Below, piece by piece: positions 52,218 to 60,459 of a stretch of 64,000 bases of DNA; the first letter of the stretch is position 1; every line of letters begins with the position of its first letter. Source of the stretch: DASUBV01 sp963725175 (GTDB taxonomy: Bacteria; Actinomycetota; Actinomycetes; Streptosporangiales; Streptosporangiaceae). The stretch covers positions 682,001-746,000 of the forward strand of contig CAVRXH010000006.1 in the NCBI GenBank assembly GCA_963725175.1. Direction: 5' to 3'. The position numbers and the translations under genes were made by a program. A model generated the notes under the pieces. That model saw only the letters and a program-made list of their open reading frames with translations. It had not been told where the DNA came from and ran no database searches.

Positions 52218-53435
52218 ATGGGGGCGGATGGCGGGGCGGGGTTGTCCGGGTTGTGGCGGACTGGAAAGCTGTGGGCCGCCTTGTCCCCGATGTCTGGGAG
52301 TGCTGTGCGGCCGTCGATCTGGTTCCGAGCCGGCGGGGTGCTCGCCGGGCTGACCATCTCCGCGCAGGTCATCGCGCTGGCGGGAGCGACGCCGGCCGGA
52401 GCGGCCGGCCGGGCCTACGGCGGGGCGGGCGGCGGGCCGTCCCCGGCTGCGGTTGCCGGGTCGCCCGCGCCGGGTTCACCGGCCCCCAGCACGCCGACGC
52501 CGACACCGAGCACGCCAGCACCCAGCACGCCAGCACCCAGCACACCGACACCTAGTGCACCGACACCCAGCCCGCCGACGCCGAGCACGCCCGCGCCCGG
52601 AATGCCGGCGTCCGGCGGCGCCCCGGTCACCGGCCCGGCCGGGACCACGGCCGTCAGCAGCGGGCCGAGCGGGATCGATGCGGCGGCGGCTGACCTGGTG
52701 GACTCCACGACGGGCAAGCGGCTGTGGAGCCGAGGGCTGATTCACCGTCGGCCGATCGCGAGCATCACGAAGGTGATGACGGCGCTGGTGATCATCGGGG
52801 CCGGGCACCTGGAGCAGAAGATCCGGGTGCCGGAGGCGGCGGTGGTCTACGCACGGGACAACGACGCGGGCACGGCCGGGCTGCACGCGGGCGACCTGCT
52901 CACCAGGCGGCAGCTGCTGGAGGCGCTGCTGCTGCCCTCCGGCGCGGACGCGGCCTACACGCTGGCGCACGCCTACCGGCACGGCTGGAAAGCGCTGGTA
53001 GCGAAGATGAACTCCACGGCGCGGCGGCTGCGCATGACGAACACGCACTTCGCGAACTTCGACGGGCTGCCGTACCCGAGCGAGAGCTCCACCTACTCGA
53101 CGCCGCACTCGCTGATGATCCTCGCGGCGGCGGCGATGAAGTCGGCGGTGTTCCGGGCGATCGTGGCGCAGTCCCGGCACGCGCTATCGCCGACCAGCCA
53201 GCACCACGGCTACTCCTGGCACAACACGAACCTGCTGATCGGCGAGTACCACGGCGCGATCGGCATCAAGACCGGCTTTACCAGCGGCGCGGGCTACTGC
53301 GTGCTGTTCGCGGCCCGCCGCCACGGCCAGGTGCTGACCGGCGTGGTGCTCGACGCCACCTCGACCTACCCGAACCTGCGCTTCACGGTCGCGGAGCGCC
53401 TGCTGAACTGGGGGTTCAGCCGGATCGGGAAGTGA
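52218..53435 (+). CDS. D-alanyl-D-alanine carboxypeptidase (S11 serine peptidase)
   Basis: A secreted penicillin-binding protein of about 405 residues. A hydrophobic export segment (FRAGGVLAGLTISAQVIALAG) is followed by a Pro/Thr/Ser linker of TPTPSTPAP type, then the peptidase domain with SxxK in ASITKVMTA, the second motif as PSGADAA (SGA rather than the usual SGN), and the third motif IGIKTGFTSGAG. It should trim D-Ala from peptidoglycan stem peptides; the altered SxN motif may weaken this. ATG 52218 has GGTGA 5 nt upstream; ATG 52290 would leave a more normal signal peptide. The 3' end overlaps the convergent next gene by 20 bases. Confidence 0.86.
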   Translation: MGADGGAGLSGLWRTGKLWAALSPMSGSAVRPSIWFRAGGVLAGLTISAQVIALAGATPAGAAGRAYGGAGGGPSPAAVAGSPAPGSPAPSTPTPTPSTPAPSTPAPSTPTPSAPTPSPPTPSTPAPGMPASGGAPVTGPAGTTAVSSGPSGIDAAAADLVDSTTGKRLWSRGLIHRRPIASITKVMTALVIIGAGHLEQKIRVPEAAVVYARDNDAGTAGLHAGDLLTRRQLLEALLLPSGADAAYTLAHAYRHGWKALVAKMNSTARRLRMTNTHFANFDGLPYPSESSTYSTPHSLMILAAAAMKSAVFRAIVAQSRHALSPTSQHHGYSWHNTNLLIGEYHGAIGIKTGFTSGAGYCVLFAARRHGQVLTGVVLDATSTYPNLRFTVAERLLNWGFSRIGK

Positions 53436-54060
53436 GCGCCCGGCAGGCGGCGGCGAAGCCGCCTGCGGTGCCGTAGCGCAGCACGACCGAGGCGTGCCCG
53501 TCGTCGGCGGTGGAGGTCGCCGTGCGGATCGCGCCGCGCGGGGTGAACACCTGCGTGAACGCGTCGTCGGTGTTCGCGACCGCCAGCTCGGGCCCGTGCC
53601 AGGCCCCGGCAAAACTCACCAGGAACGGAAGCGACCGCGGGCTGCCGCCGGACAGGTCAATCACGGTATGCGCACCATTGGTGCTCAGCCAGGCCCGCAC
53701 CTCCCCCGATATCTGGAAGGTGTAGGTGACCCCGCTCTCGGTGCACAGCCGCGCGGTGCCCTGCAGGGTGTCGCAGCCGCTGAACCGATCGCAGACGCCG
53801 CCGTGCCCGCCATTGGTGACGAGCCCGCCGTTCAGGCTGGTGAACAGCTCGTAGCGGCCGCCGTTGCTGCCGGTGACCTGGCCGTACCCGGACCACCTGG
53901 CGAGCGGGCTGAACCGGCCGCCCATATGGAAGGCCCACGGGGTCAGCCCGACGTACACGACCCCGAGTACCACGACCAAGATGAGCACCAGCTTGAGCAG
54001 CTGGTGCCGGCGCCGACCGCGCCGCCGGGGCACGCCCCGGCCGGTGAAACTTGTTTCCAT
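53416..54060 (-). CDS. Single-pass membrane protein of unknown function
   Basis: A 214-residue protein with a basic cytoplasmic start (GRGVPRRRGRRRHQ), one membrane helix (LLKLVLILVVVLGVVYVGL, about residues 21-39), and an outer domain of about 170 residues with three Cys (GGVCDRFSGCDTLQGTARLC) and beta-rich composition (TFQISGEVRAWL). I do not recognise the family. GGGAG precedes the ATG. Convergent with the carboxypeptidase gene. Confidence 0.72.
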   Translation of the reverse strand: METSFTGRGVPRRRGRRRHQLLKLVLILVVVLGVVYVGLTPWAFHMGGRFSPLARWSGYGQVTGSNGGRYELFTSLNGGLVTNGGHGGVCDRFSGCDTLQGTARLCTESGVTYTFQISGEVRAWLSTNGAHTVIDLSGGSPRSLPFLVSFAGAWHGPELAVANTDDAFTQVFTPRGAIRTATSTADDGHASVVLRYGTAGGFAAACRALTSRSG

Positions 54061-54273
54061 GGCCCGCTCCCGGCGTTCCGCTGGATTGTTACGCGCAATC
54101 TAGCCAATCCGGGCGTGCCTATCCAGGTCGTTTAGGCCGATAATCGGTATCCGGGCAGTTAGCCCTGTGTCACCTGCTGGGGGACGCCATGTTCGGAATG
54201 AGCGCGTCGATCAGGATCGGGACGCCGACGATGACCGACCCGGAGGGCCGGGCCGGTCCCGGCCACTGGTGGC

Positions 54274-54385
54274 TCAGCGGCTCGGCGCGCCCGGAGCTGC
54301 TGTCAGCTCCACGAGTACCTTCCCGCGCGGGCTGGCTGCGCCGCGCAGCACGGCGACGGCGCGGCCGATCTCAGTAAACTCCCGC
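54274..54385 (-). pseudogene. C-terminal remnant of a medium-chain dehydrogenase/quinone reductase
   Basis: On the minus strand a short open frame reads EFTEIGRAVAVLRGAASPRG and ends KVLVELTAAPGAPSR before a TGA at 54274-54276. That resembles the last helix-strand of zinc-type or quinone-oxidoreductase MDR proteins. The rest of the gene is missing; the 54387 gene starts where it should continue. No intact gene is evident in the remainder of 54061-54386. Confidence 0.45.
54375..54380 (+). promoter_or_regulatory. Candidate -10 box, leaderless start
   Basis: TAAACT exactly 6 nt before ATG 54387, with no ribosome site between. Confidence 0.45.
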
Positions 54386-54386
54386 C

Positions 54387-54866
54387 ATGAGTGCCCCGAT
54401 TCCCGGCGAGCCGGGCATTTCAGGCGGCGTGCCCGGGCCGCCGCCGATCACGCTGTTCCGGCAGCGGTCGCAGCTCACCGCCGTGTACGGGACGCTGATC
54501 GCGGTGTTCGTTCTCGCCCTGCTCCGGGGCGAGTTCGGCGCCGCGACCACCGGCGGGCGGATCGCGGTAGCGGCCTTCACCGGCACCTTCATCATCTTGC
54601 TGACGGTGTCGGCGATCCTGGTGGGCAGGCGGCACGACCGGATCGAGGTCACCCGCGATGCCATCACGCACCTGCGCGGGGACGGGCGGCAGATCACGGT
54701 GCTGTCCCGCGCGCAGGGCGGTGAGCTGCGCCTGGTCCGGCGCGGCGGCGGCGCCAGGTACCGGGCCTGGGCGCTGACCAACGACAACCGCTCGTTCGTG
54801 GACCTGTGGTTCTTCTCCCGGCACGCGGTCCAGGCCGCCTGCCTGGACCGCGCCTGGCACTTCTAG
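54387..54866 (+). CDS. Small two-helix membrane protein
   Basis: A 159-residue protein: Pro/Gly-rich start, two membrane helices (LTAVYGTLIAVFVLALL about residues 29-45; IAVAAFTGTFIILLTVSAILVG about 58-79), then a cytoplasmic PH-like stretch (DRIEVTRDAITHLRGDGRQI, FVDLWFFSRHAVQAACLDRAW). The second half resembles short bacterial PH-type domains but I cannot name a family. Start fits a leaderless transcript. Tandem hairpins follow its stop. Confidence 0.72.
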   Translation: MSAPIPGEPGISGGVPGPPPITLFRQRSQLTAVYGTLIAVFVLALLRGEFGAATTGGRIAVAAFTGTFIILLTVSAILVGRRHDRIEVTRDAITHLRGDGRQITVLSRAQGGELRLVRRGGGARYRAWALTNDNRSFVDLWFFSRHAVQAACLDRAWHF

Positions 54867-54874
54867 CAGCGCCG

Positions 54875-55104
54875 GCCCGCGCCTGGGGTTAGGCGCGGGC
54901 CGGGAAATTCGCCGCGTAGGGATGGCGGCCCCGGCCGCGGTCCCCACACCGCCCGCGCCTGGGGTTAGGCGCGGGCGGGAAGAGTCGCCGCGTAGGGATG
55001 GCGGCCCCGGCCGCGGTCCCCACACCGCCCGCGCCTGGGGTTAGGCGCGGGCGGGAAGAGTCGCCGCGTAGGGATGGCGGCCCCGGCCGCCATCCCTACG
55101 CGGC
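54875..55104. repeat. Three tandem 76-bp units with internal hairpins
   Basis: Units start at 54875, 54951 and 55027 (76-base period). Each holds the hairpin GCCCGCGCCT-ggggtt-AGGCGCGGGC. In the third unit the 3' part folds into a perfect 20-base-arm inverted repeat with a 2-base centre (55063-55104). The block lies between convergent genes and encodes the last residues of the phosphatase on the minus strand. It probably works as a multiple terminator. Confidence 0.85.
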
Positions 55105-56615
55105 CGGACGGCCGTGAAGGTGTCGTAGGCGATGGGGGCCGGGTTGAGGGCCGAGGGTGTCGCGGCCGGGGTGTGGTAGAAGGTCATCTTGATGCTGGTC
55201 TCGTCGCCGGGCCAGCGGCCGGGGTCCACGTCGAAGACGCCGATGCCCCAGGGGTAGGTGGTGTTCGGGTCGCGGACCGCCGACCAGGTGGCTACCTCGG
55301 TCTCGTTGGCCACCGCCTTGAAGGGCTGCGGCTCGGTGTAGATCTGCGAGGCGACCGGGTCCCCGAAAGCGGTGTTCGGCGGGCCGTACACGTCGTCGTG
55401 CGAGGACGTGCCGCCGCCGCCGAGGACGATGTGCACCAGGCCCTCGCTGGTGTCCACCCGGTTCATCTCGGTGCTCACCACGGTCGGCCGCAGGAACGTG
55501 CCGGGGTCAGTGCCGCGGACCAGGTAGCTCCGCTCGTAGTCATGGTCGTGCCCGGCCAGCACCAGGTCCACGCCGTACTTGTAGAACAGCGGCATCCAGG
55601 TCTGCCGGATGCCCAGGTCGCTGCCGCTGCCCGAGACCGAGGTGGACATGGCGGGCTGGTGCATGTAGGCGATGATCCAGTCGATCGACGGGTCGAAGCT
55701 GGCGAGCTGGAGGGTGCGCTCCAGCCACCGCTCCTGAAGGCCGTCCGAGTAGCCGCGGATATAGAGGGCGTCGGTGGTGTTCAGGAAGGCGCCGCCGTCG
55801 TTCTCGTATACCACGTCGTTGTTGTCCAGCGAGATGAACAGCACCGAGCCGACCTGGAAGCTGTACCAGTTGCCGCCGAAGGAGGTGTGGTTCGGCGGCA
55901 GCGTGTACCTGGTCTGGTAGGCCAGGTAGCCGAGCGGGCCGTTGCCGGCCTCGACCTCGTGGTTGCCGAGGGCGGGCATCCACGGCCGGTGCATGGCCGA
56001 GGGCATGGTGTTGTTCAGGAAGTCGGCCCACACCGCGGGCATGGTGGCCTGGTTCACGTTGGCATAGGACAGGTCGCCGTTGAGCAGGTGCACGACCGGG
56101 TCGAACTGCTCGATCTGCGCGGTCGCGGTGATCGCGTTCAGCGACGACTTGGACCAGGCCGGGTTGCCCGAGCCGATGTCACCGAAGCTGGTGAAGCGGA
56201 ACGGCACCCGGCCGGCCGGCGCGGTGCGGAAGGTGCCCTGCACGGGCGTGGCCCCGTCGCTCAGCACCGAGTAGACGTAGCTGGTGTCGGGCCGCAGGCC
56301 GGTGACCGGCGCGTGCTGGGTGATCGTCTCGACGCCGTTGACGCCGTCGACGTAGCTGCGGGTCTCCGCCGGCACGATCCGGCCGAACCCGCCTTCCGCG
56401 GTGCCGACCAGCAGCCGGGGCCTGGACACCGAGGTGTCCGTCGCCCAGGACACCGTCATCTCGCGCGCCGCGTCGGCGCCGAACTGGAGATGGACCTGGT
56501 CAGCGCTCGCGGTGCCGGCGATGGCCGGCTGCCGCCAGAATGTCGGCCCGGCGAGCAGGATGCCCGACGCGGTAGCACCGCCGATAAAGGAACGGCGGGA
56601 CAGAGAATGGCTCAC
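55041..56615 (-). CDS. Tat-exported purple-acid-phosphatase-like metallophosphoesterase
   Basis: A 524-residue secreted enzyme. N-terminal twin-arginine signal SLSRRSFIGGATASGILLAG, an Fn3-like purple acid phosphatase N domain (VHLQFGADAAREMTVSWATD), then the binuclear metal domain: FTSFGDIGSG, LLNGDLSYAN, ALGNHEVEAG, IAYMHQPAM and VLAGHDHDYERSY. It likely releases phosphate from organic esters outside the cell. GTG 56615 is chosen because GGAGG lies 5 nt upstream and the Tat motif begins right after it. The last ~19 residues (RRDGGRGRHPYAATLPARA) are encoded inside the tandem-repeat block, so the C-terminus may have been extended by it. Confidence 0.88.
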   Translation of the reverse strand: MSHSLSRRSFIGGATASGILLAGPTFWRQPAIAGTASADQVHLQFGADAAREMTVSWATDTSVSRPRLLVGTAEGGFGRIVPAETRSYVDGVNGVETITQHAPVTGLRPDTSYVYSVLSDGATPVQGTFRTAPAGRVPFRFTSFGDIGSGNPAWSKSSLNAITATAQIEQFDPVVHLLNGDLSYANVNQATMPAVWADFLNNTMPSAMHRPWMPALGNHEVEAGNGPLGYLAYQTRYTLPPNHTSFGGNWYSFQVGSVLFISLDNNDVVYENDGGAFLNTTDALYIRGYSDGLQERWLERTLQLASFDPSIDWIIAYMHQPAMSTSVSGSGSDLGIRQTWMPLFYKYGVDLVLAGHDHDYERSYLVRGTDPGTFLRPTVVSTEMNRVDTSEGLVHIVLGGGGTSSHDDVYGPPNTAFGDPVASQIYTEPQPFKAVANETEVATWSAVRDPNTTYPWGIGVFDVDPGRWPGDETSIKMTFYHTPAATPSALNPAPIAYDTFTAVRPRRDGGRGRHPYAATLPARA

Positions 56616-56742
56616 CCAGACCTCCAGATGCCCGATCAGCAGACCCTGGAGATGGTGACAAGCCACGGCTTACGCGCGAAGACGCGCGCATGGACGGGAC
56701 GTTAACAGCGGCGGAGGAAATGCCGCCGCGCGGACGGTGCCG

Positions 56743-57354
56743 CTAGCTGATCATGCGCAGGCAGAGCCAGCCAGGCACCCGGTACTCCTCGCCGCGGTTG
56801 GCCGCGATCGTCGCGATGATCACGAACACCAGCAGCGCGATGCCGTAGGCGAACCAGACGAGCAGGAACAGCACGAACCCGACCCCGTGGGTGAACGCGC
56901 CGGTGACGATCGCCAGGATGAACAGCACGACGCTGGAGATGACCGAGGTGATCATCATGTTCAGCGACTGGGCGGCGTGGTGCCGGACGAAGGGCGACTC
57001 GTCCTTCTTGACGAAGTAGATGATGAGCGGCCCGAGGAAGCTGACCACGATCGTGCTCAGGTAGGCGAGCATCGCCCAGGTCTTATCGTCGCTCGCGGAC
57101 TGCGGGCCGTATCCGGCTACCGGCGTGCCCTGAACGGGCGGGCTGTAGCCGGCCGGCTGGCCGCCGTACTGCTGCGCGCCGTACTGCTGGCCGCCGTAGC
57201 CCGGCTGGCCGTACTGCGGCTGGCCGCCGGCCGGCTGCCCGCCATACGGCTGCGCGCCGGGCTGCTCAGTGCCGTACTGCTGGCCGCCGTACTGCTGCTG
57301 GCCGCCGTACTGGCTCCACCCGGTGCCCGGCTGCTCTGGCGAATTCTGCGACAT
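56743..57354 (-). CDS. DUF4870 membrane protein with Gln/Gly/Tyr repeats
   Basis: A 203-residue protein. The first ~90 residues are low complexity (QQYGGQQYG, QPAGGQPQYGQPGYGG). The C-terminal part is a DUF4870/Tic20-like domain with three or four helices: MLAYLSTIVVSFLGPLIIYFV, FVRHHAAQSLNMMITSVISS, LFLLVWFAYGIALLVFVIIA. The HHAAQSLN motif is characteristic of the family, whose role is unknown. GGGGA precedes the ATG. Confidence 0.86.
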   Translation of the reverse strand: MSQNSPEQPGTGWSQYGGQQQYGGQQYGTEQPGAQPYGGQPAGGQPQYGQPGYGGQQYGAQQYGGQPAGYSPPVQGTPVAGYGPQSASDDKTWAMLAYLSTIVVSFLGPLIIYFVKKDESPFVRHHAAQSLNMMITSVISSVVLFILAIVTGAFTHGVGFVLFLLVWFAYGIALLVFVIIATIAANRGEEYRVPGWLCLRMIS

Positions 57355-57489
57355 GGCCGTTTCCCCGCCCTTTCGTGACCCCGTAACCGGGAAAACTCTA
57401 GCGCAGTGCGCGGGTCCGTCCCGCCGCTCGGCCGAGCAGCCGGACGGCGATGGGCGCGGCGACGATCGTCCGGGTTGCTGGTCATGCGG

Positions 57490-58482
57490 TCATGAGGCCG
57501 CCTGGGCGATCTCGGAGGGGTCGAGGAACCGCTCGTCGAGGAACCTGACCATCGCCTTCTCGCAGAACTCGGCGTGCTCGGGCAGCTCGCGGCCGCGCAT
57601 CGAATCCAGCGCCAGCCGCGGCATGTCCACGCCGCTGGCCACGGTCAGCGACAGCGAGCCGGGGGCGCGCGGGTTGACCTCCAGCAGCGCCGGGCGGCCG
57701 GTGTCGTCGCGGCGGACCTGGACGTTGGCGATGTAAGTGAGGCCGGCCGCGGTCGCGACGCTGGCGCCGAGCTGCTCGAGCTCACGGTCGTGCAGGGTGC
57801 GGCCGGCCACCGAGACGCCGGAGTCCACCCTGGCCCTGACCCTGGGCACGCCGGCCACCACCCGGCCGCGCGCGTCGGCCAGCACGTCGATGGAGTACTC
57901 CTCGCCTGGCAGGTATTCCTGCACGATGAAGTCCGGCGACGGGCCCACGTTCTTGAGTTCCTCGGCGGACACGATCGCGGTGATGTCCCGCGAGCCGCTG
58001 CCGGTGCGCGGTTTGACGATCACCGGATAGGTCCACTCGTCGGGGCTCAGCTCCTCGCTGAGCAGCTCGGTGCGCGGCACGGTGACCACCCCGTCGCAGG
58101 CCCTGACCAGCGCGAGCTTGTCCAGGGCCACGCTCAGCGCGTGCTCGGGTGGCAGCATCAGCCCGATCCCGGCGTCCTCGAAGGACCGCCTGGCCGCGGC
58201 CAGCGGCCGCAGCTCGGCGTCCACCGTCGGGATCACGATGTCGGCCCGCAGTTCCTGGCAGCGGGCCAGCAGCTCCGCCGCGAAGCCAGGATCCTGGCCG
58301 GACGGGATCAGCGTCCGGTCGGCGGGCGGCACCAGGTAAAGGCCGGCCGCCCAGTTGTCCATGTCCGCCGCGATCAGCGACACGGACGGGTCAGCCCGCA
58401 GGGACTTGATCACGGCGATGGCGGCGGGGCCGGCGGCTCCGGTGACGAGCACCCTGACGTCGCGCGGTTCACGTGCTGACAT
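57490..58482 (-). CDS. ATP-grasp domain protein (carbamoyl-phosphate-synthase-like)
   Basis: A 330-residue ATP-grasp enzyme: N-terminal pre-ATP-grasp domain (VRVLVTGAAGPAAIAVIKSL, IPTVDAELRPLAAARRSF), ATP-binding core (YPVIVKPRTGSGSRDI, FIVQEYLPGEEYSIDVL) and the metal/ATP motif ALLEVNPRAPGSLSLT. Such enzymes join a carboxylate to an amine or thiol through an acyl phosphate; the substrates are not evident. It is last in the run with the PIG-L fusion 66 bases upstream, so it may ligate something to the amine freed by the deacetylase (inference). GGAGG lies 6 nt before the ATG. Confidence 0.87.
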   Translation of the reverse strand: MSAREPRDVRVLVTGAAGPAAIAVIKSLRADPSVSLIAADMDNWAAGLYLVPPADRTLIPSGQDPGFAAELLARCQELRADIVIPTVDAELRPLAAARRSFEDAGIGLMLPPEHALSVALDKLALVRACDGVVTVPRTELLSEELSPDEWTYPVIVKPRTGSGSRDITAIVSAEELKNVGPSPDFIVQEYLPGEEYSIDVLADARGRVVAGVPRVRARVDSGVSVAGRTLHDRELEQLGASVATAAGLTYIANVQVRRDDTGRPALLEVNPRAPGSLSLTVASGVDMPRLALDSMRGRELPEHAEFCEKAMVRFLDERFLDPSEIAQAAS

Positions 58483-58548
58483 GCCTGGCCTCCAGGATCC
58501 GCCCGGCTGGTGCGGGCTGTTCCGGTGAGGACTGCTGCTGCTCGTGAG

Positions 58549-59634
58549 CTACGTGCTGCTCTCGCTGTGGCTGCTCCTGCCGTGGCTCCTGTCGTGGCTG
58601 CGGCTGCTGGGCGCGCACGGCGCCGGGCCGGCGGCCGCGCGGTCGCGGACTACCTCGAACGCCTCGGCGAACCGCCCGTCGCCGAACCGGGACCAGTACC
58701 GGGCGGTCGCCTCGATCAGGTCGGGCTCCAGGTGCTGGCGGACCTCCGCCCGGGAGGTGAACGCGTCGATGGCGGCCTGCTTGACCGCCAGGTGATCGTC
58801 GATGCCGATGAACCGGCTGGGGCGGAAGTGCACCGTCGCCGACGGCGACTGGTAGCAGAGCACCGAGCCCACCTCCCTGGCCGCGACCATGACGGCACGG
58901 TGGGTGTTGCGGTGATCCTGATGCACGTCGTGGATCGAGTGGGTATAGACGATGGTCGGGCGCAGCTCTCCCACCACGGCCGCGATGGCGCGGATGGTCG
59001 GGTCGGACTCGCTGATCCTGGTGTCCTCCAAGTCCTCCAGGTACAGCGCGGCGCCCAGCAGCGTCGCGGCCCGCCGCGACTCCCGCACCCGCTCACCGTC
59101 GGGCCCGCCGCGCGCGCCCCGGCTCATGGTGAGGATGGCGACCTCATGACCGGCGGCCCGGTGCGCGGCCAGCGTGCCCGCCGCGCCGATCTCGACATCA
59201 TCGGGGTGCGCGCCGATCGCCAGCACCACTTCCCGGCCGCCGCGGCCGCGCTCCGCCAGCCGGGTCACGGCGGTGACCAGCGTGTCCGGGCGCAGTGGCT
59301 TCTCCAGGAACTCATCGGCCCTGGCGCGCAGCGCGCCCACGGTGTTGTCCACGGTGGCGTGCGCGGTGATCACCACGACCGGCAGGGCGGGCGCCCGGCG
59401 GCGCAGCGTCTCCAGTAGTTCGATGCCGGTCATGTCCGGCATCTCGATATCGGTGATGATCAGGTCCCAGTGCTCGGGGCCGATCCGCGGCAGCGCGGCC
59501 GCCGGGACTGGCTCGTGCTCGACGTCGAACCCGCCCTTCGCTCGCAGCACATGGGTGATGAAACGGGCGCTATCCGGGTCGTCCTCGACCACGAGGACCC
59601 GGCCGCGCGATGAGGGCTGGTAGTCGCTGGCCAT
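58549..59634 (-). CDS. Response-regulator receiver fused to PIG-L/LmbE deacetylase
   Basis: A 361-residue fusion. Residues about 12-128 are a receiver domain (VLVVEDDPDSARFI, phospho-Asp in DLIITDIEMPDMTG, Thr/Lys in ITAHAT and FLEKPL). Residues about 136-330 are a PIG-L zinc deacetylase (VLAIGAHPDDVEIGAAGTLA and HDVHQDHRNTH, the metal ligands). PIG-L enzymes remove N-acetyl groups from GlcNAc-type substrates. Phosphorylation may therefore switch deacetylase activity directly. The Ser/His/Arg-rich tail (RSHDRSHGRSSHSESS) is disordered. ATG 59634 preferred over GTG 59640. It is downstream of a PAS kinase and OmpR regulator on the same strand. Confidence 0.87.
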   Translation of the reverse strand: MASDYQPSSRGRVLVVEDDPDSARFITHVLRAKGGFDVEHEPVPAAALPRIGPEHWDLIITDIEMPDMTGIELLETLRRRAPALPVVVITAHATVDNTVGALRARADEFLEKPLRPDTLVTAVTRLAERGRGGREVVLAIGAHPDDVEIGAAGTLAAHRAAGHEVAILTMSRGARGGPDGERVRESRRAATLLGAALYLEDLEDTRISESDPTIRAIAAVVGELRPTIVYTHSIHDVHQDHRNTHRAVMVAAREVGSVLCYQSPSATVHFRPSRFIGIDDHLAVKQAAIDAFTSRAEVRQHLEPDLIEATARYWSRFGDGRFAEAFEVVRDRAAAGPAPCAPSSRSHDRSHGRSSHSESST

Positions 59635-59703
59635 GCCCACGATCCTGCGCCGCCGGCGTTGCGGCGGGGCAGGCCGCCGGTAGCAGTCTCGTTGCAGGCG
59701 GGG

Positions 59704-60459
59704 TTAGCGGGGCGGGAGGTAGCGGTAGCCGAAGCCGCGGACCGCTTCGATCGGCCCGTCGCCGCCGTGCTGGCCGAGCTTGCGGCGCAGCCGCATGACC
59801 GCGAACTTCACCCGGTCATGGCCGGTGCCGGCCGGGTCATGCCAGACCCGGGACACGAGCTGCTCGGGCGACAGCACCTGCCTGGCGTTGCGGACCAGCA
59901 TCGCGAGCAGCCGGAACTCCGTCGGGGTCAGGCTCAGCTCCCGGCCGGCCGCGCTGGCCTCCCCGGTGCCGAAGCAGACCCGCACCAGGCCGTCCTCATA
60001 CACCTCGGCCGGGCCGCCTGGCCGGCCCGCGCGGCGCAGCAGTGACTCCACCCTGGCGAGCAGCTCGGCGTTGCTGAACGGCTTGGTCACGTAGTCGTCG
60101 GCGCCCGAGCGCAGCCCGCGGACCTTCTCCCTCTCCCGGTCGTAGGAGGTCAGCACCAGCACCGGGACCTCGCTGAGGTCGCGGATCCGGTCCAGCACCT
60201 GCCAGCCGTCCAGCACCGGCAGGCCGATGTCCAGCACGACCAGGCTCGGCCGGCCCGCGTGAAAGGCGCGCAGCCCGGCCCGGCCGTCCGCCGCCGACAG
60301 TACGTCCAGGCCGGCCGTACGCAGCACGGCGGCGACCGCCCTGGCGATGTCGGCCTCGTCCTCGATTACCAGGACCGGGCCGGTGCCGGGCGGCTGCCCG
60401 GTGCTTCTTGGCTGCCCGGTGCTTCTTGGCTGCCCGGTGGTTCTTTGCCGCACCGTCAC
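59704..60459 (-). CDS. OmpR-family response regulator
   Basis: A 251-residue regulator with a short N-terminal repeat (GQPRSTGQPRSTGQPPGTG), receiver domain (VLVIEDEADIARAVAAVLR, phospho-Asp in LVVLDIGLPVLDG, Lys in YVTKPFS) and C-terminal winged helix (LSLTPTEFRLLAMLVRNA, HDRVKFAVMRLRRKLG, GFGYRYLPP). It overlaps the PAS kinase stop by 4 bases, its cognate partner. It should control genes by phosphorylation; the receiver-PIG-L fusion just downstream may share the kinase. The N-terminal repeat is encoded by 15- to 18-base tandem DNA units. Confidence 0.9.
   Translation of the reverse strand: MTVRQRTTGQPRSTGQPRSTGQPPGTGPVLVIEDEADIARAVAAVLRTAGLDVLSAADGRAGLRAFHAGRPSLVVLDIGLPVLDGWQVLDRIRDLSEVPVLVLTSYDREREKVRGLRSGADDYVTKPFSNAELLARVESLLRRAGRPGGPAEVYEDGLVRVCFGTGEASAAGRELSLTPTEFRLLAMLVRNARQVLSPEQLVSRVWHDPAGTGHDRVKFAVMRLRRKLGQHGGDGPIEAVRGFGYRYLPPR

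Noticed and set aside
54189..54377. 62-codon plus-strand frame with a GGGGGA site
   Set aside because: It overlaps the minus-strand dehydrogenase relic and a promoter, and the product has no recognisable feature.
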